Both the position numbers and the translations under genes were made by a program. Below, one piece after another: positions 1 to 5,469 of a stretch of 5,523 nt of DNA; the first letter of the stretch is position 1, and each line of letters starts with the position of its first letter. Source of the DNA: Bacillota bacterium (GTDB lineage: Bacteria; Bacillota; Clostridia; Christensenellales; CAG-138); assembly GCA_023458355.1 (NCBI GenBank), contig JAEWZS010000269.1, positions 1 through 5,523 on the forward strand. The letters are read 5' to 3'. Under the pieces are notes generated by a model. It had not been told where the DNA came from, ran no database searches, and saw only the letters and a list, made by a program, of their open reading frames with translations.

Positions 1-831
1 CTTCCACTTCTTATCGGAGAATGGCGGATTGGCGACAACAAAGTCAAAACGACGCAACCCCTCGCCCCGGGTATATTGCGGGTCGGAGAAGGTATTGCCT
101 GCTTGAATCGTCCACGTTGAATTGCTATGGAGAACAAGGTTCATTTTAGCAAGCCCGGCGGTCTTCGGCTCTTTTTCCTGCCCGTAAATAGTTAGACCGT
201 TTGGAGATTCGTCAAACGCGCGTATCAATAGGGAACCAGAACCGCAAGCCGGGTCGTAAACCGTAGTGTCTGCTGTTGTTGCCTCGCCGACACCGATTAT
301 CTTTGCGATAATGCGGGATACCTCGGCGGGCGTATAGAACTGCCCTTTGCTTTTACCACCCTCAACGGCAAAGTTACGCATTAGATACTCATAAGCGTCG
401 CCGAGAATATCGTCGCCTCCGGCACGGTTGTTACGGAAGTTCAGTCTCTCGTCTTGGAAAATGGAAATAAGGTTTGTAAGCTTCTCAACCTTTTCATCAC
501 CCCTGCCGAGCTTCGTGTCATCGTCAAAGTCGGCGACATTGATGACGCCGGTAAGCTGTGAATTTCGAGGCGCGTTTGCCAAGGCGGCTATAGCTTTGTT
601 TATTCTCTCTCCGATATCTGATTTGTTCTTAGCTGCCACAAGGACATCAAAGTTACCGTTTTCCGGTACTTCAATCGCTGCATAGCGGTCGCCTTTGAAG
701 CGGTCGGTAACGTATTTTACGAACAGCAGAGTTAGAATGTAGTCCTTGTATTCGGACGCGTCCATACCGCCGCGAAGTTCGTCACAGCTTGCCCATAAGC
801 TGCTGTATAACTGGGTTTTCTTAATAGCCAC
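1..831 (-). CDS. hsdM: Type I restriction-modification DNA methyltransferase subunit HsdM (N-terminal part, runs off left edge)
   Basis: This is the modification subunit of a type I R-M system. With HsdS and HsdR it forms a complex that methylates adenine at N6 in a bipartite target and cuts unmethylated foreign DNA. 277 codons are present; the family is usually about 500 aa, so the C-terminal half lies outside the window. Residues about 8-135 match the helical HsdM N-terminal domain (LWASCDELRGGMDASEYKDY region). The methyltransferase core follows: QFYTP at 164-168, SAM-binding motif DPACGSGS at 193-200, and catalytic motif NPPF at 268-271. The frame is open throughout. The start is GTG at 829-831, chosen because GGAGG (plus-strand cctcc, 840-844) sits 8 nt upstream and the protein then begins as family members do (MAIKKTQLYSSLW). 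It lies 94 nt downstream of the HTH regulator on the same strand, so the two are probably co-transcribed. hsdS and hsdR would be expected beyond position 1. Family assignment is very secure; recognition specificity cannot be read from this subunit. Confidence 0.95.
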   Translation of the reverse strand, partial: MAIKKTQLYSSLWASCDELRGGMDASEYKDYILTLLFVKYVTDRFKGDRYAAIEVPENGNFDVLVAAKNKSDIGERINKAIAALANAPRNSQLTGVINVADFDDDTKLGRGDEKVEKLTNLISIFQDERLNFRNNRAGGDDILGDAYEYLMRNFAVEGGKSKGQFYTPAEVSRIIAKIIGVGEATTADTTVYDPACGSGSLLIRAFDESPNGLTIYGQEKEPKTAGLAKMNLVLHSNSTWTIQAGNTFSDPQYTRGEGLRRFDFVVANPPFSDKKWK

Positions 832-925
832 TGTTACTGCCTCCGAACGCTTTATCTATTTGGGGTTTGCTGCGCAGCTTTGCCTTCCGCTTCATCTGGA
901 AAACCGCGACCGTTAATCTCGGTAA

Positions 926-1165
926 TCAAACGAGCGGCTTTCTGCTTTCTTGCTCCTCAACCGCGTCCGGCACAATCTCCATAATATCGCCAATATCGCA
1001 TTGAAGCACTTTGCATATTTTAATAAGGACGTCCATGCTGACCTTCTCACTCTTGGAGAGTTTCGTGATGGATGTCCAGCTAACCTTCGTCGCCGCTTGC
1101 AGGTCTTTTTTCAACATGTCCCGGTCAATGAGCATTTTCCAGAGCTTCTTGTAACTCACTCCCAT
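926..1165 (-). CDS. Small Cro/C1-type helix-turn-helix regulator (HTH_26-like)
   Basis: This 79-aa DNA-binding protein consists almost wholly of one XRE/Cro-C1 helix-turn-helix domain (about residues 5-66). The HTH core is at residues 17-38, with TSITKLSK as the probable recognition helix, followed by the family-typical stretch MDVLIKICKVLQCDIGDIME. The last dozen residues (EEQESRKPLV) are a charged tail. The start is ATG at 1163-1165, with AGGTGA (plus-strand tcacct, 1172-1177) 6 nt upstream and a good promoter at 1190-1218. Proteins of this type often precede restriction-modification or other mobile-element genes, where they control operon expression. Here the gene is directly upstream of hsdM on the same strand, so the inferred role is control of the R-M operon, perhaps with autoregulation. 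No palindromic operator was recognised at its own promoter. Fold is confident; regulatory target is inferred. Confidence 0.9.
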   Translation of the reverse strand: MGVSYKKLWKMLIDRDMLKKDLQAATKVSWTSITKLSKSEKVSMDVLIKICKVLQCDIGDIMEIVPDAVEEQESRKPLV

Positions 1166-1189
1166 ACAGCTTCACCTCGCGCTCAGTAT

Positions 1190-1218
1190 AGGATAGCAAA
1201 TTAAGCTCCGGGATTCAA
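1190..1218 (-). promoter_or_regulatory. Sigma-A-type promoter of the HTH regulator / hsd operon
   Basis: On the minus strand a -35 box TTGAAT (plus 1213-1218) and a -10 box TATCCT (plus 1190-1195) are separated by exactly 17 nt. Transcription would begin about 7 nt downstream, leaving a very short leader before the AGGTGA ribosome binding site and the ATG at 1165. Both boxes deviate from consensus (4 of 6 and 5 of 6 matches), so strength is probably moderate. A TATACT lies 5 nt further downstream but has no -35 at good spacing. Confidence 0.6.
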
Positions 1219-1444
1219 GGACAAATCTCCTTACTCACGTGATTCTCCTACACGAACGCTTGAATGATATTGTATATCGTGTTATTACCTGTGGATAAAT
1301 ATTCCCAGTATTTGTTACCGAGGAAATCCACCGCGAGAGAGGAGTACAGAAGGTGGCGCAGGCGTGCTCATTTTGGGAATATGTCGCTGAACGTTCTTTC
1401 ACGTATTGTGCCGCGGATAGATACCGCCGAACTGGTGGGGGTAA

Positions 1445-1470
1445 TCAAAACGGCCCAACATAGGGCCGTT
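1445..1470 (-). terminator. Possible intrinsic terminator hairpin
   Basis: AACGGCCC (1449-1456) and GGGCCGTT (1463-1470) form a perfect 8-bp GC-rich stem with a 6-nt loop. On the minus strand the stem runs into TTTTGATT, a short and imperfect U tract. On the plus strand no T run follows. It may stop read-through from ssrA or end an unknown short transcript from the 1470-1700 region; it could also be a protein-binding palindrome. Confidence 0.4.
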
Positions 1471-1520
1471 ATGATTCTCGCTTATTCCTTACCACGTCAG
1501 CACGTGTAAACCAGACTACT

Positions 1521-1572
1521 ATTCAACGATTACCCCATAAATCCAACGATAGCCCATAAGTCCAACGATAGC
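1521..1572. repeat. Three tandem direct repeats, 19-20 bp period, core CAACGAT
   Basis: Copy 1 (1521-1540) reads attcaacgattaccccataa. Copy 2 (1541-1559) reads atccaacgatagcccataa. A third, shorter copy (1560-1572) reads gtccaacgatagc. The CAACGAT cores start at 1524, 1544 and 1563, so they are 20 and 19 bp apart, close to two helical turns, and would face the same side of the DNA. This spacing suggests binding sites for one protein: arm-type sites of a tyrosine recombinase or excisionase, or operators for a regulator. The array ends about 170 bp from the 3' end of ssrA. Repeat structure is seen directly; function is inferred. Confidence 0.75.
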
Positions 1573-1697
1573 TTTGAACAATCGAAGTAAAAACCACACA
1601 AAATCAGCATCAACCGCTTTGGAAAACATCCTTCAACGCCGATTTTTATAACCCGAAACAGGTTGAAATCCCCTAGATAAAGGCTTTTCGGGCAAGC

Positions 1698-1736
1698 AAA
1701 AAGCACTCAAGCATTGTATCAATATTTGAGTGCTTT
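1698..1736 (-). terminator. Intrinsic terminator of ssrA
   Basis: AAAGCACTCAA (minus strand, plus 1726-1736) pairs perfectly over 11 bp with TTGAGTGCTTT (plus 1700-1710) around a 15-nt loop, and the run of five T at plus 1698-1702 completes a rho-independent terminator. It begins only 2 nt past the CCA end of tmRNA. If a mobile element integrated into the ssrA 3' end, this terminator could have come with the element; otherwise it is the native one. Confidence 0.85.
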
Positions 1737-1738
1737 CG

Positions 1739-2093
1739 TGGTGGAGGCGAGGGGAGTTGAACCCCTGTCCGAAAACCTGTTGGCAAGACTTTCTACGAGC
1801 GTAGCCTATGCATTAACATTCCCTCTGCGCGGCTCCCATGGGCAGGATCCGCGTTTCAGTAGCTTCATAAAATCCCACATACCGCAAAGCTTAGGCATGC
1901 TGGTTCCCCACTTTAATGACGCCCGTATCCGCCGTCGTGGGCAACTGCGGGCGGACGCGTCACTGCTTAAGCAGCGACGGGTACGAAATTAGCTTCGTCA
2001 GTTAGTTTTTAAGTTTCCCGCTTTTAACGAAGCTCGGGGCTTCGGCTCGCTTATCCGGCTTCCACGATCCCCGTCGAAACCATTTACGCCCCC
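1739..2093 (-). ncRNA. ssrA: Transfer-messenger RNA (tmRNA, 10Sa RNA)
   Basis: tmRNA rescues ribosomes stalled on broken mRNAs: it enters like alanyl-tRNA, then serves as template for a degradation tag. It is 355 nt and one-piece. The conserved 5' end GGGGGCGTAAATGGTTTCGA starts at 2093, and the 3' end carries the T-arm (AGGGG-TTCAACT-CCCCT) and an encoded CCA ending at 1739. The acceptor stem GGGGGCG/CGCCTCC pairs over 7 bp with one G-U. Pseudoknot 1 is readable: stem CGAAGC/GCTTCG (2039-2044 with 2028-2033), whose loop pairs with 2017-2020. A second pseudoknot-like pairing TCCGCC/GGCGGA lies after the tag. The tag stop codon sits in the loop of a hairpin (GTCGCTGC-TTAA-GCAGTGAC), as is usual. 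It lies directly downstream of its partner smpB and has its own promoter (2138-2165). Its 3' end is a common attachment site for genomic islands, and the DNA beyond it here is accessory in character. Confidence 0.97.
1967..1999 (-). other. tmRNA tag-peptide reading frame
   Basis: The frame ending at the TAA in the hairpin loop (1967-1969) reads DEANFVPVAA when started at GAC (1997-1999), directly after CTAACT. The hydrophobic end VAA fits the proteolysis signals of SsrA tags (usually LAA or VAA, recognised by ClpXP-type proteases). The exact resume codon is uncertain: most tmRNAs resume on an alanine codon, and here the first in-frame alanine is GCT, two codons later (tag ANFVPVAA). The tRNA-borne alanine precedes whichever codon is used. 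The stop and C-terminal residues are secure; the N-terminus is not. Confidence 0.7.
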
Positions 2094-2129
2094 ATATAAT
2101 GGGGTTTTGCCGCAACATAATCTGCGGCA
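2090..2129 (-). other. ssrA 5' leader with two adjacent hairpins
   Basis: Between the ssrA promoter and the mature 5' end, TGCCGCA (plus 2123-2129) pairs with TGCGGCA (plus 2108-2114) around an 8-nt loop. It is followed by CCCCAT (2099-2104), which can pair with ATGGGG (2090-2095) around a 3-nt loop. The second hairpin uses the first four G of mature tmRNA, so in the precursor it would compete with the acceptor stem until the leader is removed, normally by RNase P. There is no U run, so this is not a terminator for smpB. Confidence 0.55.
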
Positions 2130-2137
2130 GGAAACTT

Positions 2138-2165
2138 ATAATAACACAGTTTAGAAAAATGTCAA
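2138..2165 (-). promoter_or_regulatory. ssrA promoter, overlapping the end of smpB
   Basis: The minus strand has a perfect -35 TTGACA (plus 2160-2165), a 16-nt spacer and the -10 box TATTAT (plus 2138-2143). TGT directly before the -10 box supplies an extended -10 element. The -35 box overlaps the TGA stop codon of smpB (2162-2164). Transcription would start near 2131, giving a leader of roughly 40 nt that must be cut off to make mature tmRNA. This lets tmRNA be made at a level independent of the rnr-smpB message. Confidence 0.85.
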
Positions 2166-2626
2166 TCTGTGTTTTTCATCCTGCGCTCCATGTCGCGCTT
2201 TGCATCTCGTTCGGCCGCGTCGCTTCGCTTGTCGTAAAGCTTTTTGCCTTTGGCGACAGCGAGCTCCATCTTAACAAGACCGTTTTTTAGGTAGAGCTGC
2301 AAAGGTATAAGGCTGTAGCCGTCTGCCTGCGAAAGCGATTGCAGCTTTAAGATTTCGCGCTTGTGGAGCAGGAGTTTGCGCTTTCTAAATGGGTCGCGAT
2401 TAAATATGTTCCCCTGCTCGTAAGGGCTTATGTGCATGCCAATGATGAATATTTCGCCGTTTTTCGCCTGTGCGTAGCAATCCTTAAGGTTCACCTTGCC
2501 GGCGCGGATGCTTTTGACCTCCGTGCCCGCAAGTGCTATGCCGCACTCATAGGTATCTTCAATAAAATATTCGTGCCGCGCCTTGCGGTTTTCCGCCACG
2601 CGTCGCACGCCCTGTTTAACCGGCAA
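2162..2626 (-). CDS. smpB: SsrA-binding protein SmpB
   Basis: SmpB binds the tRNA-like part of tmRNA, takes the place of the missing anticodon arm and is required for tmRNA to enter stalled ribosomes. The 154-aa length is normal for the family. Characteristic segments are visible: AENRKARHEYFI (11-22), GTEVKSIR (34-41), the RDPFRKRKLLLHKREI region (about 78-92), and the basic C-terminal tail from about 126 (GKKLYDKR, then mixed Arg/Lys/Asp/Glu) that folds into the empty mRNA channel of the ribosome. The start is TTG (2624-2626). No in-frame ATG or GTG lies between it and the upstream stop codon, and a G-rich Shine-Dalgarno with seven consecutive G (2633-2639) sits 6 nt upstream. GTG codons at 7 and 10 are weaker alternatives. 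It follows rnr by 33 bp, so it is probably co-transcribed with it, and is followed at once by ssrA, its RNA partner. Identity is certain; the start is likely. Confidence 0.97.
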   Translation of the reverse strand: MPVKQGVRRVAENRKARHEYFIEDTYECGIALAGTEVKSIRAGKVNLKDCYAQAKNGEIFIIGMHISPYEQGNIFNRDPFRKRKLLLHKREILKLQSLSQADGYSLIPLQLYLKNGLVKMELAVAKGKKLYDKRSDAAERDAKRDMERRMKNTD

Positions 2627-2659
2627 GCGCTTCCCCCCCTTTATACCATAACCATCCTA

Positions 2660-5014
2660 TCATGTTTCACGGTGTTTTTCAACGGTACGTCTGGTTTTTC
2701 GGCCCGGACGCGACTTTTTAGGACCATGCTTGTGCGGCTTTTTAGAACACCCCTGCCCTACGGACTCCCCTCCGAGGAGCGGAATTATCCCGCCCTTTTT
2801 GGGCCTTCCCTCCCGCGCGTTCTTTTCGCTGTTGCGCGAATGTCTTTCCTTGCCTGAACTCGGTGTTCTATAAGCCTTGCGAGGCTCTTTTACACTGCCC
2901 TTTGCGGGTTTTGCACCCTTGCCCGAAGCAAGTTCAAAGCTTATATTCGCGTTTTCCATATCCACGCCCGCCACGAGCACCTTTACTTCGTCGCCCAAGC
3001 GGAACGTTTTACCCGTGTTTTTACCGACAATCCGGTAGTTCTTCTCGTCGCAGATGTAGTAATCACCCTCGATGGCACTTAAGCGCACCATACCCTCTAT
3101 AGTGTTAGGGAGCTCCACGTAAAAGCCGTACTGCGTAACACCGGAGATAATGCCGCTTTCGACAGTACCGATGCGGCCTAGCATGTACTCGCACTTTTTA
3201 AGGTTATCCGCCATACGCTCAGCTTCGACCGCTGCAACTTCTCTGTCGGAGCAATGCTGCGACGCTTCCGGCAAATATGCCTTCCAGTGCGCCATGCGCC
3301 GCTTGTTCATACCGCCCTTTAGACTTTCCTTTACGATGCGGTGCACAACAAGATCCGGGTAGCGGCGGATGGGCGATGTAAAATGGCAGTAATGCTCCGA
3401 CGCGAGGCCGAAATGCCCGAAATTGTGCTCGCAGTAGCGCGCTTTTCTAAGCGAACGGAGCGTTACGCGGTTCACCACATTTTCCTCAGGCGTTCCCTTC
3501 ACGCGGTTTAACAGCCGTTGGAAATGCATTGGCTTCACATCGCCGTGGCTTTTGATGCCATAGCCGAGCGTTTCAAGGAATGCACTGAGAGACTCGAGCT
3601 TTTCGCTGTCGGGCTTTTCATGTACGCGATACATAAGAGGTATATTTAAGCCGCCTATATGCCGCGCCACCGTTTCGTTAGCAAGGAGCATAAATTCCTC
3701 AATCATACGCTCAGCCTCGCGGCGCTCGTGGACCTTTACCTCGAGCGTGTGGCCTTTATCATCAAGCGTTATCTTCGCTTCGTCGAGGTCAAAATCGATG
3801 CTGCCGCGCTTTACGCGCTTTGCGTTTAATATGCGCATGAGCTCGCGCATCTCCATAAGCATAGATGTAGCGTCTGCATATTCACGCATCAGCTCGGCAT
3901 CTTCTGCAAATATAGCGTTCACGGCGTCATAGGTCATGCGGTGCTCAGTCTCGATGACTGTTTCGGCTAAACGGTAGGACACGACTTCCCCGTTCATGTT
4001 GACTTCCATGATGCAAGAAAGCGTGAGCTTTGGCTCTTTCTCGTTGAGCGAGCATACGCCGTTGCTGATATCCGTCGGGAACATGGGGAGCACACGATCG
4101 GGGAAATACACGCTCGTGCCGCGCTTATACGCTTCTTTGTCGATTGCGCTTTTCTCCGAAGCATAATGGCTTACGTCCGCTATGTGCACGCCCAATAGGT
4201 AATTACCGTTTTTAAGGCGCGAAAGCGATACCGCATCGTCGAGGTCTTTTGCGTCAGCACCGTCGATGGTAATCGCAAGGGTATTTCGCAAGTCCTCACG
4301 GCGAAGTATTTCGTCGTCCCCTACAGGCATATTGAGGCTTTGCGCAAGTCGTAAGGCGGCTTTCGGGAAACTGTCGGGCAAATCAAACCTTCTGATTACC
4401 GAAAGTATATCCGTACCCGCAGCGTATTTGTTGCCGAGCACCTCCGTAATTTTACCCGTAAGCCTTTGATACCCCTCGGGATAGTCAGTGATCTCCGCTA
4501 CAACCTTTTCGCCGGATTTAGCGGTTTTCACTTGCCCCGTGGGAATTATAACGTCGTACATGAGCCGCGTTTCATCGGGCACCACATAACCGCCGCCGAG
4601 ACCGTCGGTTTCAAATGTGCCCACTACGCGCTTGTTAAAGCGCTCGGCGATGATGGCGACTTCCCCTTCCTTAGAGCCACGCGGGCTCTGCCCCGTTTCG
4701 CGCACCCACACTTTGTCGTTGTGCATGGCACCGTTGAGGGCTTCGGGGTTTAAAAACATGTCCTCGTCGCCGTTTTGCGGTATGAAAAAGCCAAAGCCTC
4801 GCGCATTTCCCTGTATACGCCCGTAGGTAAGGCCGAGCTGCTCAGGCAGCGCAAGCTTGCCCTTACGCGTTAAAAGCGCCTCGTTGCGCTCTAACAGCGC
4901 GTCGATCTCTTTGAGGAGGGCTTCCTCATCGCCGCCTACAATGCTATGAAGTTCTTCGGGCGTGGCCGGCCTATTGAGGCGGCGCAACGCTGAAATAAGA
5001 GTTTGTTGTTCCAA
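2660..5014 (-). CDS. rnr: Ribonuclease R (3'-5' exoribonuclease, RNB family)
   Basis: RNase R is a processive 3'-5' hydrolytic exoribonuclease that degrades structured RNA, takes part in rRNA and tmRNA quality control, and in E. coli is recruited through tmRNA-SmpB to destroy faulty mRNAs. The 784-aa protein has the full family layout: N-terminal winged-helix region (about 1-58), two cold-shock RNA-binding domains (about 60-125 and 130-200), the RNB catalytic domain (about 242-570) and an S1 domain (about 612-695). The metal-binding acidic cluster IDGADAKDLDDA is intact (D251, D257, D259, D260), as is the signature HFTSPIRRYPDLVVHR (544-559). Residues 697-784 form a Lys/Arg-rich, low-complexity tail, typical for RNase R. 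The start is TTG (5012-5014), with AGGA (plus 5022-5025) 7 nt upstream. smpB begins 33 bp after the stop. A terminator separates it from secG, so a promoter should lie in 5015-5095, but none close to consensus was recognised. Confidence 0.97.
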   Translation of the reverse strand: MEQQTLISALRRLNRPATPEELHSIVGGDEEALLKEIDALLERNEALLTRKGKLALPEQLGLTYGRIQGNARGFGFFIPQNGDEDMFLNPEALNGAMHNDKVWVRETGQSPRGSKEGEVAIIAERFNKRVVGTFETDGLGGGYVVPDETRLMYDVIIPTGQVKTAKSGEKVVAEITDYPEGYQRLTGKITEVLGNKYAAGTDILSVIRRFDLPDSFPKAALRLAQSLNMPVGDDEILRREDLRNTLAITIDGADAKDLDDAVSLSRLKNGNYLLGVHIADVSHYASEKSAIDKEAYKRGTSVYFPDRVLPMFPTDISNGVCSLNEKEPKLTLSCIMEVNMNGEVVSYRLAETVIETEHRMTYDAVNAIFAEDAELMREYADATSMLMEMRELMRILNAKRVKRGSIDFDLDEAKITLDDKGHTLEVKVHERREAERMIEEFMLLANETVARHIGGLNIPLMYRVHEKPDSEKLESLSAFLETLGYGIKSHGDVKPMHFQRLLNRVKGTPEENVVNRVTLRSLRKARYCEHNFGHFGLASEHYCHFTSPIRRYPDLVVHRIVKESLKGGMNKRRMAHWKAYLPEASQHCSDREVAAVEAERMADNLKKCEYMLGRIGTVESGIISGVTQYGFYVELPNTIEGMVRLSAIEGDYYICDEKNYRIVGKNTGKTFRLGDEVKVLVAGVDMENANISFELASGKGAKPAKGSVKEPRKAYRTPSSGKERHSRNSEKNAREGRPKKGGIIPLLGGESVGQGCSKKPHKHGPKKSRPGRKTRRTVEKHRET

Positions 5015-5095
5015 ATATAGTTCCTTTCTTTTGGGAATAAACCTGCTCGCGGGCGGATAAGGAATCTGCCTCTACAAGTTGTTGTTCCCTACACT

Positions 5096-5130
5096 AAAAA
5101 AAATACGGCATGCCGCAAGCGGCATACCGT
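5096..5130 (-). terminator. Strong intrinsic terminator after secG
   Basis: On the minus strand ACGGTATGCCGC (plus 5119-5130) pairs over 12 bp, with one G-U, with GCGGCATGCCGT (plus 5105-5116) around a 2-nt loop. Eight T follow (plus 5096-5103), after a single A. It lies 19 nt past the secG stop codon and should isolate secG from the rnr-smpB unit. Confidence 0.93.
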
Positions 5131-5149
5131 TAGTTTGCTCAAAAGTGCT

Positions 5150-5389
5150 TCAACTTAAGATCATCATGACGATGGCGAGAAGTGCCATAACGCTGCCGAG
5201 GATGATCGTAAGCTTTTGAAGCTTTGCTTCCTTGCTAGCCGCACGGCCGCGCGCGGTGAAGGATGAGGTCTCTCCGCCATAAGCGGCACCAAGACCGGCG
5301 CTCTTGACCTGCTGTAACAATACTACTGCGATCAAGCCAACCGCCACGATGATGAGGACTATGTTTATGATGATCCTTGCGACATCCAT
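5150..5389 (-). CDS. secG: Preprotein translocase subunit SecG
   Basis: SecG is the small, non-essential subunit of the SecYEG channel in the cytoplasmic membrane that stimulates SecA-driven protein export. From the chosen start it has 79 aa, close to the usual 70-80. It has two membrane segments (about 4-25 and 58-78) joined by a loop that carries the conserved AGLGAAYGGE (31-40) and a basic stretch (ARGRAASKEAKLQK). The start is ATG at 5387-5389, because the perfect GGAGG (plus cctcc, 5401-5405) lies 11 nt upstream and the first membrane segment then begins at once. A TTG ten codons earlier (5417-5419) would lengthen the frame but contains the Shine-Dalgarno inside the coding region, so it is rejected. 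It has its own promoter and terminator, so it is a single-gene unit upstream of rnr, an arrangement common in Firmicutes. Confidence 0.95.
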   Translation of the reverse strand: MDVARIIINIVLIIVAVGLIAVVLLQQVKSAGLGAAYGGETSSFTARGRAASKEAKLQKLTIILGSVMALLAIVMMILS

Positions 5390-5424
5390 TGTATGCACTA
5401 CCTCCGTGATTAACTGCAAACGGT

Positions 5425-5453
5425 ATTATATCATGCGCTTGAAAAAAGCGCAA
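5425..5453 (-). promoter_or_regulatory. Near-consensus promoter of secG
   Basis: The minus strand has -35 TTGCGC (plus 5448-5453), a 17-nt spacer and a perfect -10 TATAAT (plus 5425-5430), with TGA directly before the -10 box giving an extended -10. The start of transcription would be near 5418, about 30 nt before the ATG. An inverted repeat, TGCGCT/AGCGCA (5434-5439 and 5447-5452), fills most of the space between the boxes and might be an operator. Confidence 0.88.
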
Positions 5454-5469
5454 GTTTATATAACGGGAG

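Larger units (their letters stand above)
1166..1697. other. Gene-poor junction between the hsd block and ssrA
   Basis: About 530 bp without a convincing gene on either strand. The longest open frame (plus strand 1264-1509, 81 codons) has no ribosome binding site and no recognised domain, and it runs across a terminator-like hairpin, so it is not called. The stretch contains the HTH promoter (1190-1218), an 8-bp hairpin (1449-1470), three direct repeats (1521-1572) and a 7-bp inverted repeat (cccgaaa 1652-1658 with tttcggg 1686-1692, 27-nt loop). No recombinase remnant or tRNA could be read. Its position beside the 3' end of tmRNA fits the non-coding end of an integrated element, but that is inference. 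Confidence 0.6.

Noticed and set aside
428..685. Plus-strand open frame of 85 codons opposite hsdM
   Set aside because: Antisense to an unmistakable methyltransferase frame, with low-complexity Ser/Phe-rich composition.
1264..1509. Plus-strand open frame of 81 codons in the gene-poor junction
   Set aside because: No ribosome binding site, no recognisable domain, Arg-rich and unnatural composition, and it spans the 1449-1470 hairpin.
1521..1572. CRISPR array
   Set aside because: Only three short copies with no unique spacers between them, and no cas genes.
1714..1992. Plus-strand open frame of 92 codons opposite ssrA
   Set aside because: It lies almost wholly antisense to tmRNA. Such frames (ARGVEPLSENLLARLSTS-like) are familiar spurious annotations over tRNA-like 3' ends.
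2094..2104. CATTAT just before mature ssrA as an alternative -10 box
   Set aside because: No -35 box at acceptable spacing, whereas TTGACA with TATTAT at 2138-2165 is far better.
2363..2857. Plus-strand open frame of 164 codons opposite smpB and the end of rnr
   Set aside because: It is antisense to two certain genes, crosses the rnr-smpB gap, and has no ribosome binding site or family resemblance; it is a shadow of coding sequence on the other strand.
5390..5419. Ten-codon N-terminal extension of SecG from a TTG start
   Set aside because: The perfect GGAGG would lie inside the coding region, and SecG homologues start just before the first membrane segment, as with the ATG at 5389.
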